Assembly (NCBI RefSeq): GCF_040362765.1
Contig: NZ_BAABWK010000001.1
Location: forward strand, 969,501 to 1,033,500
DNA: 64,000 nucleotides
Direction of reading: 5' to 3'
DNA from: Pyruvatibacter sp. HU-CL02332
GTDB lineage: Bacteria > Pseudomonadota > Alphaproteobacteria > CGMCC-115125
Of this stretch, positions 16,832-25,073 are shown piece after piece (positions within the stretch are counted from its first letter, which is position 1; each line of letters begins with the position of its first letter). The translations under genes were made by a program, and so were the position numbers. The notes beneath the pieces are model-generated. The model had not been told where the DNA came from. It saw only the letters and a program-made list of their open reading frames with translations, and searched no databases.

Positions 16832-17218
16832 GAGAAGAAGGGTCGCCTTTCAAGAGTGCGCCAGATCGATGGATTGCCCGAACCGAAGGATGGAAAAGGC
16901 AACCTGTCGAGGTCCGGCAGGAAGGGAGGACGCCGGGATTCTGACCGCCGGACAGTACCTACCGATCGGACATGTGGAAAGCCCTGCTCCCATCAACATG
17001 TGGTGTTGCAATATTGCGAAAAAGAGCCCGCACAGTCGCAGCCAGGCCATGAAGGACCGGTAAACACCACACTCAACCGCCCACGCGGCATCAATATGGC
17101 AACGAGCGTCCAAAGAGACCTCGGATACGATCACGACATGACCACGCCAGACCTTGAGCAAGCACGCAGAGCAGCGCACACTGGCGCTGAACATTCCCCA
17201 GAATGAAAGCGCCGCCCT
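16832..17218. other. Gene-free divergent intergenic region
   Basis: About 390 bases separate the symporter (minus) and PilZ (plus) genes. Open frames on both strands here lack ribosome sites and have no family character. I see no hairpin terminator, tRNA or strong promoter, only the expected space for two divergent promoters. Confidence 0.5.
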
Positions 17219-17620
17219 GTGCCCGATCACATCTCTGATCACGCTGATGATGAGCCAGCCCACCACCCGGACCTGGAAACGGATACCGGCGCGGAACGTC
17301 GCCTGCATGAGCGTGAGACGGATACAGCAACCCGTCCCACCATTGATCTTGGCTTTGGCCCGGTGGACATCATCGACTGGTCGTTCGGCGGTGCCCGCCT
17401 CAAAGGCGCGACCCTCTCCTTGACGGTCGGTGAGTTTGCCACCGGCACCATCTCGCTGGGCACGGCCAGTGGCAAGTTCATTGCCGACGTGGTCCGCATT
17501 CATCCACCCTATTTTGATCCCCAAAGCAGCCCCGACGAAATCAGCCTGCGCTGGCTTGATCTCCCGCCCGACGTGCTCGAGCAGATGATCGCCGCCAAGG
17601 CCGCACCCGCATCGCCATAA
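17219..17620 (+). CDS. PilZ domain protein
   Basis: A ~133-residue cytoplasmic protein. It carries both halves of the c-di-GMP-binding signature: RLHER (RxxxR, Arg28 and Arg32) and DWSFGG (DxSxxG, Asp53-Gly58), about 20 residues apart as usual. Downstream beta-strand segments (ATLSLTVGEFATGTISLG) fit a PilZ barrel. The first ~25 residues are acidic and His-rich. The start is a GTG with no clear ribosome site, so the N-terminus is uncertain. It ends 29 bases before an enoyl-CoA hydratase gene, but a functional connection is not evident. Confidence 0.7.
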   Translation: MPDHISDHADDEPAHHPDLETDTGAERRLHERETDTATRPTIDLGFGPVDIIDWSFGGARLKGATLSLTVGEFATGTISLGTASGKFIADVVRIHPPYFDPQSSPDEISLRWLDLPPDVLEQMIAAKAAPASP

Positions 17621-17649
17621 CCAAATCAAACCAAACCGAGGAAACAGCC

Positions 17650-18459
17650 ATGGACTACACGACACTCGACATCCGCAAAGAAGGTGCCGTTGACTGGGTA
17701 ACGCTCAATCGCCCCGACGCGCTCAACTCCCTTGACCCCATCATGGTCGACGAACTGCTGGATTACTTCCACTCACTCTATATGAACAACGCCGTGCGCG
17801 TGGTCGTGCTCAAGGGCGCCGGTCGTGCCTTTTGTGCAGGCCTTGATCTCAAGGACACCTCCAACCGGTCCGACAGCTCGGCCGTTCAGTCCGGACCAGC
17901 CGCTGGCCTCATGTCCCAGCGCCGCATCTCTGAAATCGTCATGCGCATGCGCAAGTGCCAGCAGCCGATCATTTCCCTCGTCCATGGCCCGGCCTGCGGC
18001 GGCGGCTTTGCATTGGCGCTGGCGTCCGACATCCGCATTGCCGGTGAGAGCGCAAAAATGAATGCTGCCTTCATCCGTATCGGCCTGTCGGCGTGCGACA
18101 TCGGCGTCTCTTACTTCCTGCCGCGCCTTGTGGGCGTCTCGGTAGCCAGCGAGTTGATGCTCACCGGTCGCTTCATCAAGGCCGAGCGCGCGCTGGCCAC
18201 GGGCCTCGTCTCCGAAGTGGTGCCCGATGACAAACTCGAGGAGGCCGTCCGCCCCTATCTCGATGAGATGCTGACCACAGCCCCCCTTGGTCTGCGCCTC
18301 ACCAAGGAGTGCCTCAACATGAACATTGACGCAGGCTCCCTTGAGGCAGCCATTGCCATGGAAGACCGCAACCAGATCCTCACCGCCCAGACCCAGGACG
18401 TGAAGGAAGGTTTTGCAGCCTTTGTGGAGAAGCGGGCACCCCAGTATCAGGACCGGTAG
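17650..18459 (+). CDS. Enoyl-CoA hydratase/isomerase family protein
   Basis: A 269-residue crotonase-fold enzyme. Features are the substrate-CoA loop GAGRAFCAGLDLKD near residue 56, the oxyanion-hole segment VHGPACGGGFALALASDIRIA near residue 110, and the helix GVSYFLPRLVG. It hydrates 2-enoyl-CoA esters in beta-oxidation or related pathways. The glutamate usual at the second catalytic position appears as Ala/Cys in LSACDIGVS, so isomerase or other crotonase chemistry is possible. A clean ribosome site (CGAGGAAACAGCC) precedes the ATG. It leads an acyl-CoA degradation block. Confidence 0.85.
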   Translation: MDYTTLDIRKEGAVDWVTLNRPDALNSLDPIMVDELLDYFHSLYMNNAVRVVVLKGAGRAFCAGLDLKDTSNRSDSSAVQSGPAAGLMSQRRISEIVMRMRKCQQPIISLVHGPACGGGFALALASDIRIAGESAKMNAAFIRIGLSACDIGVSYFLPRLVGVSVASELMLTGRFIKAERALATGLVSEVVPDDKLEEAVRPYLDEMLTTAPLGLRLTKECLNMNIDAGSLEAAIAMEDRNQILTAQTQDVKEGFAAFVEKRAPQYQDR

Positions 18460-18534
18460 GTCCTGCGACCGTCAAAGAGTATCGGGATTGGCAAGAGTCC
18501 GCTAAACCACTGTACGCGTTGCGTAATCACTGCA

Positions 18535-18561
18535 AAAATGCGGAGTCGATAGCCGCATTTT
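18535..18561 (+). terminator. Hairpin after the enoyl-CoA hydratase gene
   Basis: A 9-bp perfect inverted repeat AAAATGCGG / CCGCATTTT with a 9-base loop lies 76 bases after the stop. The right arm ends in four T but no longer T-tract follows, so it may be a weak terminator or an operator for the acyl-CoA dehydrogenase gene. Confidence 0.35.
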
Positions 18562-18662
18562 GCCCAATCTGCTGCGGTGCAAAAAAAGCTCGACACACGG
18601 CGTTCCATCAGTACACTGCGCGCCAATTCTAACAACTTTGTCAGTAAGCGAGGGATGGCCAC

Positions 18663-20519
18663 ATGCCTACCTATAAAGCCCCTGTCGACGACTTCATGTT
18701 TATCTTCCACGACCTCCTGAAGATTCAGGATCGTGACGATCTTCCCGGATTCTCGGACCTCACTGAAGACATGACCCGCGCCATTCTCGAAGGCGGCGGC
18801 AAGTTCTGTGAAGAAGTCCTTCAGCCCATCAACCAGTCCGGTGATGCCGAAGGCGCCCACTTTGAAAACGGCGTCGTGCGTGTGCCTGAGGGCTTCAAGG
18901 AAGCCTACGAGCAATATTGCGAAGGCGGCTGGAACCGCCTGGCCGCCCCTGAAAGCATGGGTGGCGCTGGAATGCCTGCCGTCGTGAGCTTTGCCTTCAC
19001 CGAAATGGGCATGGCCGCAAACCAGGCCTTCACCATGTATCCCGGCCTGACCAGCGCCGCTTACAGTGCGCTGGCTGCCACCGGCGATGACTGGATGAAA
19101 GAGCACGTTGTACCCAAGATGGTGAGCGGCGAGTGGAGCGGCACCATGTGCCTGACCGAGCCTCACTGTGGCACCGACCTCAAGCTGATGAAGACCAAGG
19201 CTGTTGAGCAGGACGACGGCACCTACAAGCTGTCCGGCACCAAGATCTTCATTTCCGGCGGCGACCACGACATGACGGACAACATCGTCCACATGGTGAT
19301 CGCCAAGATTCCGGATGAAGACGGCAAGCTGGCTGATGACCTCTCCACCGTGAACTTCTTCATGGTTCCCAAGGTCAACGTAGACCAGGAAACCGGCGCC
19401 CTGCAGGAGCGCAACGGCGTTTCCACCGGGTCCATCGAAAAGAAAATGGGCATCAAGGCGCAGGCCACCTGCGTGCTCAACTTTGATGACGCCAAGGCCT
19501 ACCGCCTTGGCCCCAAGCCGCAGCCCAAAGCCCCCGCAAATGCGGACGGCAGCAAGCCCAAATCCAAGTCCTCCGGCATGGCCGGCATGTTCGGCATGAT
19601 GAACGCCGCCCGCATGGGCGTGGGCATCCAGGGCATCGCCATCGGCGATGTCGCCTACCAGAACGGTGCCATCTACGCGAACGAACGCCTCGCTGGCCGC
19701 GCACTGTCCGGCGCCAAGAACCCGGATGCGTCCGCTGATCCCATCATCGTGCACCCGGATGTCCGCCGCATGCTGCTGGCATCCCGCTCCTTCGTGGAAG
19801 GCGCCCGCGCCCTTGCCATGTGGGTATCGCTGATGTTCACCGAGGCGCGCGCGGCCAAGGATGAAAAGTCCCGCGAATTCGCTGAAGACATGGGCCAGCT
19901 GATGACACCGATCATCAAGGGCTACTTCACCGACAAGGGCTTTGAAGCCGCCAACAATTCCATGCAGGTCTTTGGTGGCCACGGCTACGTCGCCGATCAC
20001 GGCATGGAACAGTTCGTCCGTGATGCCCGCATCAACCAGGTCTATGAAGGCGCGAACGGCGTTCAGGCTCTGGACCTGGTCGGCCGCAAGATGACAGCCA
20101 AGGGCGGCCGTGCCCCCATGGCCTTCTTTGCCCATGTGCAGAAGTTCATCGACGACAACCAGGGCGACGCCAATCTGAAGCCGCTGCTTGATTCCCTTCA
20201 GGCAGGCCTTGGCGACCTTCAGCACGCAGCCCTGTGGCTGGCTGAAAACGCACCCAAGGACTTCGAGCAGGCCGGCGCTGCCTCTTACGATGTCATGACC
20301 ATGTTCGGCATCGTGTCGCTCGGCTTCATGTGGGCCCAGATGGCTAAGACCGCACAGGCCAAGCTTGATGCCGGTGAAGGTGATGCCGAGTTCTACAAGC
20401 GCAAGCTGGTGCTCGCGAAGTTCTGGATGGAACGCGAAATGCCCATGACGGCTTCTCTCAAGACCCGCTCTGCAGCTGGTGCTGAGACCCTGATGGAACT
20501 CGACGCTGCCAGCTTCTAG
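18663..20519 (+). CDS. Large acyl-CoA dehydrogenase (DmdC/C-terminal-extended family)
   Basis: A 618-residue flavoenzyme, longer than the ~380-residue core family because of a C-terminal extension (from about residue 480), as in the DmdC-type acyl-CoA dehydrogenases. Signatures are MCLTEPHCGTDL (FAD/substrate loop), KLSGTKIFISGGDHD, and YEGANGVQALDL, which carries the catalytic-base Glu. It oxidises an acyl-CoA to the 2-enoyl-CoA, passing electrons to ETF. AGGGA precedes the ATG. A 909-codon open frame on the opposite strand is only a shadow of this gene's codon bias. It is followed by a strong hairpin. Confidence 0.9.
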   Translation: MPTYKAPVDDFMFIFHDLLKIQDRDDLPGFSDLTEDMTRAILEGGGKFCEEVLQPINQSGDAEGAHFENGVVRVPEGFKEAYEQYCEGGWNRLAAPESMGGAGMPAVVSFAFTEMGMAANQAFTMYPGLTSAAYSALAATGDDWMKEHVVPKMVSGEWSGTMCLTEPHCGTDLKLMKTKAVEQDDGTYKLSGTKIFISGGDHDMTDNIVHMVIAKIPDEDGKLADDLSTVNFFMVPKVNVDQETGALQERNGVSTGSIEKKMGIKAQATCVLNFDDAKAYRLGPKPQPKAPANADGSKPKSKSSGMAGMFGMMNAARMGVGIQGIAIGDVAYQNGAIYANERLAGRALSGAKNPDASADPIIVHPDVRRMLLASRSFVEGARALAMWVSLMFTEARAAKDEKSREFAEDMGQLMTPIIKGYFTDKGFEAANNSMQVFGGHGYVADHGMEQFVRDARINQVYEGANGVQALDLVGRKMTAKGGRAPMAFFAHVQKFIDDNQGDANLKPLLDSLQAGLGDLQHAALWLAENAPKDFEQAGAASYDVMTMFGIVSLGFMWAQMAKTAQAKLDAGEGDAEFYKRKLVLAKFWMEREMPMTASLKTRSAAGAETLMELDAASF

Positions 20520-20559
20520 GCACGTCACACACAGATGACGCAGCGTCCGCAAGGACGTC

Positions 20560-20597
20560 AGCGGCGGCAAAGGGGACTCCCTTTTGCCGCCGCTTTG
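20560..20597 (+). terminator. Hairpin terminator after the acyl-CoA dehydrogenase gene
   Basis: A long GC-rich stem, AGCGGCGGCAAAGGG against CCCTTTTGCCGCCGCT (one unpaired base), with an ACT-type loop is followed by TTGCGTT. The T-tract is weak but the stem is very stable. Confidence 0.65.
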
Positions 20598-20651
20598 CGT
20601 TAAGGCCTTGGGGGAACGCATACGCAAACTTCCCATGAGGACATAAAATCC

Positions 20652-21419
20652 ATGAAAAACCTCTTTGACGTGTCCGGCAAAGTCGTCGTCATCACCGGCG
20701 GCAGCCGCGGCATTGGCGAAATGATCGCCACCGGCTTCGTAGAGAATGGCGCCAAGGTCTACATCACCGCCCGTAAGGCAGAGGCCTGCGACGCAACCGC
20801 CGCCCGCCTGTCTGAAATCGGCACCTGCATCTCGTTGCCTTACGATCTTTCCACTGTTGAAGGCGTCACAGCCTTTGCCAAGGAAATTGAAAGCCGCGAA
20901 GAAAAGCTCGATGTACTCATCAACAATGCCGGCGCTGCCTGGGGCGAGCCCATTGATGACTACTCTGAAAAAGGCTGGGACAAGGTTTTTGACATCAACA
21001 TCAAAGGCCCGTTCTTCCTGACCCAGAAGCTGCTGCCGCTGCTGCGCAAGGCCGCCACCTATGAAGAGCCGGCCCGCATCATCAACACAGCCTCCATCAA
21101 CGGCATCGAGCCTCCGATCCTTGATACATTTGCCTACTCCTCCTCTAAGGCCGGCATGATCATGCTGACCCGTCACCTGGCCGGTCGCCTTGCGGACGAC
21201 AACATCCTCGTCAACGCCATCGCGCCGGGCCCCTTCCCGTCCAACATGATGGCCGCAACCCTTGCCACCATGGGCGACGCCATCAAGGCCGATAACCCGC
21301 GCAAGCGCATCGGTGAACCAGAAGACATCGCAGGCGTCGCCATCTTCCTGGCGTCCCGTGCCTCTGCCTACACCACAGGCGCCACGGTGCCGTGTGACGG
21401 CGGCGCAAGTCAGGTCTAG
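20652..21419 (+). CDS. Short-chain dehydrogenase/reductase, RhlG-like
   Basis: A 255-residue Rossmann-fold NAD(P)H oxidoreductase. It has the cofactor motif TGGSRGIGE (residues ~15-23), the NNAGAAWG strand, and the catalytic Ser in NTASINGIE and Tyr/Lys in YSSSKAG. The end TTGATVPCDGGAS is typical of the family. It closely resembles RhlG-type 3-oxoacyl reductases, which suits an acyl-CoA or fatty-acid reduction role beside the dehydrogenase. Arg in TARKAEACD suggests NADP preference. No terminator follows; a gene-free repeat-rich stretch begins. Confidence 0.85.
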   Translation: MKNLFDVSGKVVVITGGSRGIGEMIATGFVENGAKVYITARKAEACDATAARLSEIGTCISLPYDLSTVEGVTAFAKEIESREEKLDVLINNAGAAWGEPIDDYSEKGWDKVFDINIKGPFFLTQKLLPLLRKAATYEEPARIINTASINGIEPPILDTFAYSSSKAGMIMLTRHLAGRLADDNILVNAIAPGPFPSNMMAATLATMGDAIKADNPRKRIGEPEDIAGVAIFLASRASAYTTGATVPCDGGASQV

Positions 21420-21443
21420 GGCACCTCAGCCAATCCAGACCGC

Positions 21444-21469
21444 ATCCCCGGGCCCGACCCGGGGTCCAC
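21444..21469. repeat. REP-like CCGG palindrome, copy 1
   Basis: Palindromic ATCCCCGGGCCCGACCCGGG followed by GTCCA, a diverged member of the CCCCGGATCA...TCCGGGG intergenic family seen repeatedly in this window. It sits just after the SDR stop. Confidence 0.6.
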
Positions 21470-21530
21470 TCTCAGCAACCCCAAGCCGCAGCGTTTCGGT
21501 CAAACCATCGGCGCTGCGGCGAGGGGGTTT

Positions 21531-21561
21531 GCGAGTAGGCCCCGGATCACGTCCGGGGACA
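21531..21561. repeat. REP-like CCGG palindrome, copy 2
   Basis: GCGAGTAGGCCCCGGATCAC followed by GTCCGGGGACA. The GCGAGT prefix is shared with copies 3 and 4, showing that the repeat unit extends beyond the palindrome. Confidence 0.7.
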
Positions 21562-21649
21562 CGAACCTTCTGTTGCCCACAACACCACATGCCCCGCACG
21601 CGATCCGCCTGCGAAGGTAGTTAAACACACGCCCCTCAAAACGAGGGAG

Positions 21650-21728
21650 AACGGGAGCGCTGCCGTGGCAGCCCGGCCGTTGTGATCAAAAATTGTATCG
21701 AGTGCCGCTCTTAAGCAGCGCTCCCGTT
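21650..21728. other. Long perfect inverted repeat, candidate structured RNA or DNA element
   Basis: AACGGGAGCGCTGC (21650-21663) is perfectly complementary to GCAGCGCTCCCGTT (21715-21728), enclosing 51 bases that contain ATCAAAAATTGTATCG and a smaller TGCC/GGCA pairing. A 14-bp exact match of this kind is unlikely by chance in non-coding DNA. No gene overlaps it and no T-tract follows, so it is not a simple terminator. It matches no RNA family I can name. Confidence 0.5.
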
Positions 21729-22056
21729 ACGAATGGTCTTCGGCTTTTGCACAAGCGATGGGGCAAGGCGTTACCTCGCAGTGTTCCACCGCAGCCCTGC
21801 TACCGGTCACACATGCATTCCAACACCGGTCTGGCCATGTGTCGCGTCCGCATGCACGTCCACCGGGGCGATCTTACTTTACGCGCCGGGCCGAGCCTTC
21901 ACCGCCTCATGATCACTCGCGTTCGTTACCCGCAAGCACCCCACAAGGCCATCCGCCCCCATGCCCAAGCCCGGACGGTCCGGGATGCCCTCAAGCACGA
22001 GGCATACCCAGTATGAAGCCGCCAGAAAGACCGGGGATAGAGAACACAAAAAATTT
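21729..22056. other. Gene-free stretch
   Basis: Overlapping open frames on the plus strand here (up to ~150 codons) have no ribosome sites, no family motifs and unusual Arg/His/Pro-rich composition, so I do not call them genes. The stretch contains two ACCGGT copies and a 7-bp ACACATG/CATGTGT pair around 21806-21845. Confidence 0.45.
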
Positions 22057-22059
22057 CCG

Positions 22060-22090
22060 TAGCCCGGGACCTGATCCGGGGCCTACTCGC
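22060..22090. repeat. REP-like CCGG palindrome, copy 3 (inverted)
   Basis: AGCCCGGGACCTGATCCGGG followed by GCCTACTCGC. It is the reverse orientation of copies 2 and 4 and forms a head-to-head pair with copy 4, about 25 bases away. Confidence 0.7.
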
Positions 22091-22112
22091 AACCAATCAA
22101 CTGAACAGCGAC

Positions 22113-22146
22113 CGCGAGTGGACCCCGGATCAAGTCCGGGGATGCG
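22113..22146. repeat. REP-like CCGG palindrome, copy 4
   Basis: GCGAGTGGACCCCGGATCAA followed by GTCCGGGGATGCGG, the best match to the consensus. It pairs with inverted copy 3 to give a composite element. Confidence 0.7.
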
Positions 22147-22176
22147 GTTGGGGGTGCGGTGGGACTACACAGCCGC

Positions 22177-22272
22177 CCGTGGATCCCCCGGTCAAGCCGG
22201 AGGATGGCGTTGAGGAAAAAGGAGACCCTCCCGAACAATGTCATCCCGGAAGTGATCCGGGATCCAGGGGCC
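22177..22272. repeat. Two diverged REP-like palindromes, copies 5 and 6
   Basis: GGATCCCCCGGTCAAGCCGG at 22181 and CATCCCGGAAGTGATCCGGG at 22242, each a CCGG-centred palindrome of the same general type. They complete a run of six copies in 0.85 kb. Confidence 0.55.
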
Positions 22273-22306
22273 GCCCGCTCACGCCTCTTAGTTACGCACC
22301 AGCCAC

Positions 22307-22338
22307 AAAAAATCCCCCCGGCCAAAAACCGGAGGGAC
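22307..22338 (-). terminator. Terminator of the tandem alpha/beta-hydrolase genes
   Basis: On the minus strand a 9-bp stem TCCCTCCGG/CCGGGGGGA (one U-G) with a T/G loop is followed by six T. It lies 30 bases after the stop of the hydrolase gene that ends at 22367. Confidence 0.8.
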
Positions 22339-22366
22339 TTTTGTCGTCTGACCTGTGGTCTGTGGC

Positions 22367-23272
22367 TTACTCAGCAGCAGCAGCCCGACCTTCAGCAGTA
22401 GTGCAATGAGCGCTGATTTCATCAATCAGCTGCGGTAGCACTTCCTTGGGCATATCGTGGCCCCAACCTGCAATCTCCACAAGCTTGGAGCCCGGGATGT
22501 TCGCAGCCGTGTCACGGCCACCTTCAACCCGTACCAGCGGGTCATCCGTGCCGTGCATCACCAGCACAGGGCAGGTGATCTTTTTCAGGCGTTCACGCCG
22601 GTCACCATCGGCAATGATGGCGGCATACTGACGTGTCGTGCCTTCGGGATAGTAGGACCGGTCAAAGGTCTCACCGGCCTTTTCGCGGGCTTCATCATCA
22701 GGCGTTGGAAAGGCTGGAGAGCCGATCGCCGCACGTACACCCATTGAGTGCTTGATGACTGTTTCGCGCTCTTCATTGGCAGGGCGGCCCAGAAGTGCCG
22801 CCATGGCTGCGTCCGTGGCCGGTGGCACCTCCTGATTGCCCGTGGTTGAGAAGATCGATGTCATCGACTTAAACCGGTCCGGCCATTCAGCCGCGGCCAG
22901 CTGCACGATCATGCCACCCATGGACCCGCCCACGATGTGCGCCTTGTCGATGCCCAGCGTATCCAGCACGCCCACCGCATCAGCAGCCATATCCGTGAGC
23001 GTGTAGGGAACCTCTGGCGTTTCTCCGGCCAGCACCTTGCCCATCACTTCGCCCGCATCCGGCGTGCCAAGCTCAGGGAACTTCTGCGACAGGCCCACAT
23101 CGCGATTGTCAAACCGCACCACATGGAACCCACGGTCCACCAGCGCACTCATCATTTCCGGCGGCCAGTTGATGAGCTGCGCCCCGAAACCCATCACGAA
23201 AATGATGGTGGGGTTGGCCTTGTCGCCAAATGTCTCGACCTCAATGTCGATGCCGTTTGCCTTGATCTGCAT
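22367..23272 (-). CDS. Alpha/beta-fold hydrolase (paralog 1)
   Basis: A 301-residue hydrolase with nucleophile elbow GGSMGG near residue 117, acid in MHGTDDPLV and catalytic His in AGWGHDMP. The N-terminal GDKANPTIIFVMGFGAQLINW and RFDNRDVGLS are typical of the epoxide-hydrolase/lactonase-like group (for example DoxH- or aclacinomycin-methylesterase-like proteins). The substrate cannot be named. GGGAGG precedes the ATG. It follows a close paralog 42 bases upstream in the same orientation, so a tandem duplication is likely. Confidence 0.82.
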   Translation of the reverse strand: MQIKANGIDIEVETFGDKANPTIIFVMGFGAQLINWPPEMMSALVDRGFHVVRFDNRDVGLSQKFPELGTPDAGEVMGKVLAGETPEVPYTLTDMAADAVGVLDTLGIDKAHIVGGSMGGMIVQLAAAEWPDRFKSMTSIFSTTGNQEVPPATDAAMAALLGRPANEERETVIKHSMGVRAAIGSPAFPTPDDEAREKAGETFDRSYYPEGTTRQYAAIIADGDRRERLKKITCPVLVMHGTDDPLVRVEGGRDTAANIPGSKLVEIAGWGHDMPKEVLPQLIDEISAHCTTAEGRAAAAE

Positions 23273-23314
23273 GTGTCGCCTCCCAGCGATATCCGTGTGT
23301 TGTTGTCTTGAAAA

Positions 23315-24223
23315 CTATTCAGCCGCCGCGCGCCCGACTTCAACCTCGCGCACAAAGCCGCCAACCTTGTCGAGATAGACAGGCACCAGCGCTTCAGTGA
23401 AGTCGTGGCCCATGCCTTCGACGATTTCCAGTCGCGCACCGGGAATGGCGTCTGCTGTATCCTTGCCGCCTTCAACCGGTACCAGCGGGTCATCCGCGCC
23501 ATGCAGCACCATGGTCGGCGCCGTCACCTTGGCCAGCGCATCATTGCGGGCAGGCGCTGCAAGAATGGCCAGCACCTGACGGCCAAAGCCTTCCGGGCAG
23601 ACCATGCGGTCCACGCTGGCCGCAGCAACGGCACGAAGTTCTTCGTCCGTACCCGGATATTTTGGGCTGCCAATCACCTTCCACATATCAACACCCTGCT
23701 GGATCATGCCCTCACGGCTGGTATCAGCGGGCGGCGTCAGCAGGGCAGCCATGGCTTCAGGTTTCGCAGGAGGAACATCCGGATTGCCGGTCGTGGACAT
23801 GATGGAGACCATGCTCTTCACTTTGGCAGGATGACGCGTCGCCACCAGCTGCGCGATCATGCCACCCATGGAGGCACCCACCACATGGGCTGTGTCGATG
23901 CCAAGCGCATCCATCAGCCCGGCGGCATCATCTGCCATGTCGTCCAGTGAGTAAGGAGATGTCACAGGCTGGCCGGTCAGCTGCGCCGTAACAGCTGCCA
24001 TGATGTCCGGCGCACCGGCCTCATCAATCTTGCTGGAGAGGCCAACGTCACGGTTGTCATAGCGAATGACATGGAAGCCCAGATCAGCCAGACCATTGCA
24101 GAAGCTCTCCGGCCACATCACCAGCTGGCAGCCCACGCCCATGATGAGCAGAAGCGGTGGGTTGGCTTTGTCTCCGAAGGTCTCATATTCAAAGGACAGC
24201 CCATTGGCATTGGCCTGTGGCAT
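23315..24223 (-). CDS. Alpha/beta-fold hydrolase (paralog 2)
   Basis: A 302-residue hydrolase closely resembling its downstream neighbour along its whole length: GDKANPPLLLIMGVG, RYDNRDVGLS, nucleophile GASMGG, acid in LHGADDPLV and His in EGMGHDFT. Both end in short Ala/Arg-rich tails (GRAAAE). The ATG at 24223 has GGGAG upstream; an in-frame start 19 codons earlier lacks support. It is the first gene of a two-gene operon, divergent from the glycerolipid operon. Substrate range may differ between the two copies. Confidence 0.82.
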   Translation of the reverse strand: MPQANANGLSFEYETFGDKANPPLLLIMGVGCQLVMWPESFCNGLADLGFHVIRYDNRDVGLSSKIDEAGAPDIMAAVTAQLTGQPVTSPYSLDDMADDAAGLMDALGIDTAHVVGASMGGMIAQLVATRHPAKVKSMVSIMSTTGNPDVPPAKPEAMAALLTPPADTSREGMIQQGVDMWKVIGSPKYPGTDEELRAVAAASVDRMVCPEGFGRQVLAILAAPARNDALAKVTAPTMVLHGADDPLVPVEGGKDTADAIPGARLEIVEGMGHDFTEALVPVYLDKVGGFVREVEVGRAAAE

Positions 24224-24395
24224 CACGTTTCTCCCGATTTCAGGCTTGTTCTGATGTTTTGTCAGCGTGGACCCTAGCAAGTCATCTGGTGCGTTGAAAG
24301 CACTCCTCTAAACCGACCGAATACGTCCGATTTTACTTGGGGACCCTACCCTGCGCGCGGTAGCGTGCGCCCAACATACGCAAAGGAACCCATCG

Positions 24396-25067
24396 ATGGC
24401 TGCTGACCTCTCCTTCGACCTCTTCTGGTCGTTTCGCTCGCCCTACTCCTATCTGGCGACGCCACGCCTGAAAAAGGTCGTCGAGGACCACAACGTCACC
24501 GTCAATGTACGGCCGGTCTATCCCATCGCCGTGCGTATTCCTGGCTTCTTCAAGACCGTGAACCCGCAATGGCCGCCCTATCTGCTGATGGACACGGCCC
24601 GCATCGCGGAAATGGAAGAGCTGCCCTACGCCTGGCCCAAGCCGGATCCCATCGTCATGGACATTGCGTCCGGCGAGGTGCCTGAGGACCAACCCTATAT
24701 CCAGCGGCTCACGCGCCTTGGCGTCGCCGCAACTGAAGCCGGCCACGGCATCGAATTCCTGAACGAAGTCAGCGGCATCATCTTTGGCGGCGTCCAGGGC
24801 TGGAACGAGGGCGACCATCTTGAAAAAGCCGCCGACCGCGCCGGGCTTGATCTTGCCGAACTCGACACCCGCATTGAGGCGGACCCGGATCATTTTGAAC
24901 AGGTGATCGAAGACAACGAAGCGGCCCAGAAGGCCTCCGGCCACTGGGGCGTGCCTCTTATGGTATTCAACGGCGAGCCTTTCTTTGGCCAGGACCGTAT
25001 CGACATGCTCGTCTGGCGCATGTCCCAGCACGGCCTCGTCCACAACGACAAAGAAAACAAGGACTAG
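24396..25067 (+). CDS. 2-hydroxychromene-2-carboxylate isomerase / GST-kappa family protein
   Basis: A 223-residue DsbA-fold protein. It begins FDLFWSFRSPYSYLATPRL, where Ser in FRSPYSY occupies the thiol-activating position of kappa-class glutathione transferases, and ends with the cis-Pro region WGVPLMVFNGEPFFGQDR. Characterised members isomerise naphthalene-degradation intermediates with glutathione; here the substrate is open. It is six bases upstream of glpD and so heads the glycerolipid operon, which is not where a naphthalene enzyme would be expected. Confidence 0.78.
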   Translation: MAADLSFDLFWSFRSPYSYLATPRLKKVVEDHNVTVNVRPVYPIAVRIPGFFKTVNPQWPPYLLMDTARIAEMEELPYAWPKPDPIVMDIASGEVPEDQPYIQRLTRLGVAATEAGHGIEFLNEVSGIIFGGVQGWNEGDHLEKAADRAGLDLAELDTRIEADPDHFEQVIEDNEAAQKASGHWGVPLMVFNGEPFFGQDRIDMLVWRMSQHGLVHNDKENKD

Positions 25068-25073
25068 GCGCAT

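Noticed and set aside
16850-17665. A 271-codon minus-strand frame over the PilZ gene and its upstream region
   Set aside because: The PilZ motifs are on the plus strand; the minus-strand translation has no recognisable features and overlaps the start of the enoyl-CoA hydratase gene.
18447-21176. A 909-codon open frame on the minus strand across the acyl-CoA dehydrogenase and SDR genes
   Set aside because: It is antisense to two well-supported genes, has no ribosome site or family motif and is His/Gly/Val-rich, as expected from the complement of GC-rich codons.
21693-22213. Two overlapping plus-strand frames of ~107 and ~151 codons
   Set aside because: They run through REP-like palindromes, lack ribosome sites and show random composition.
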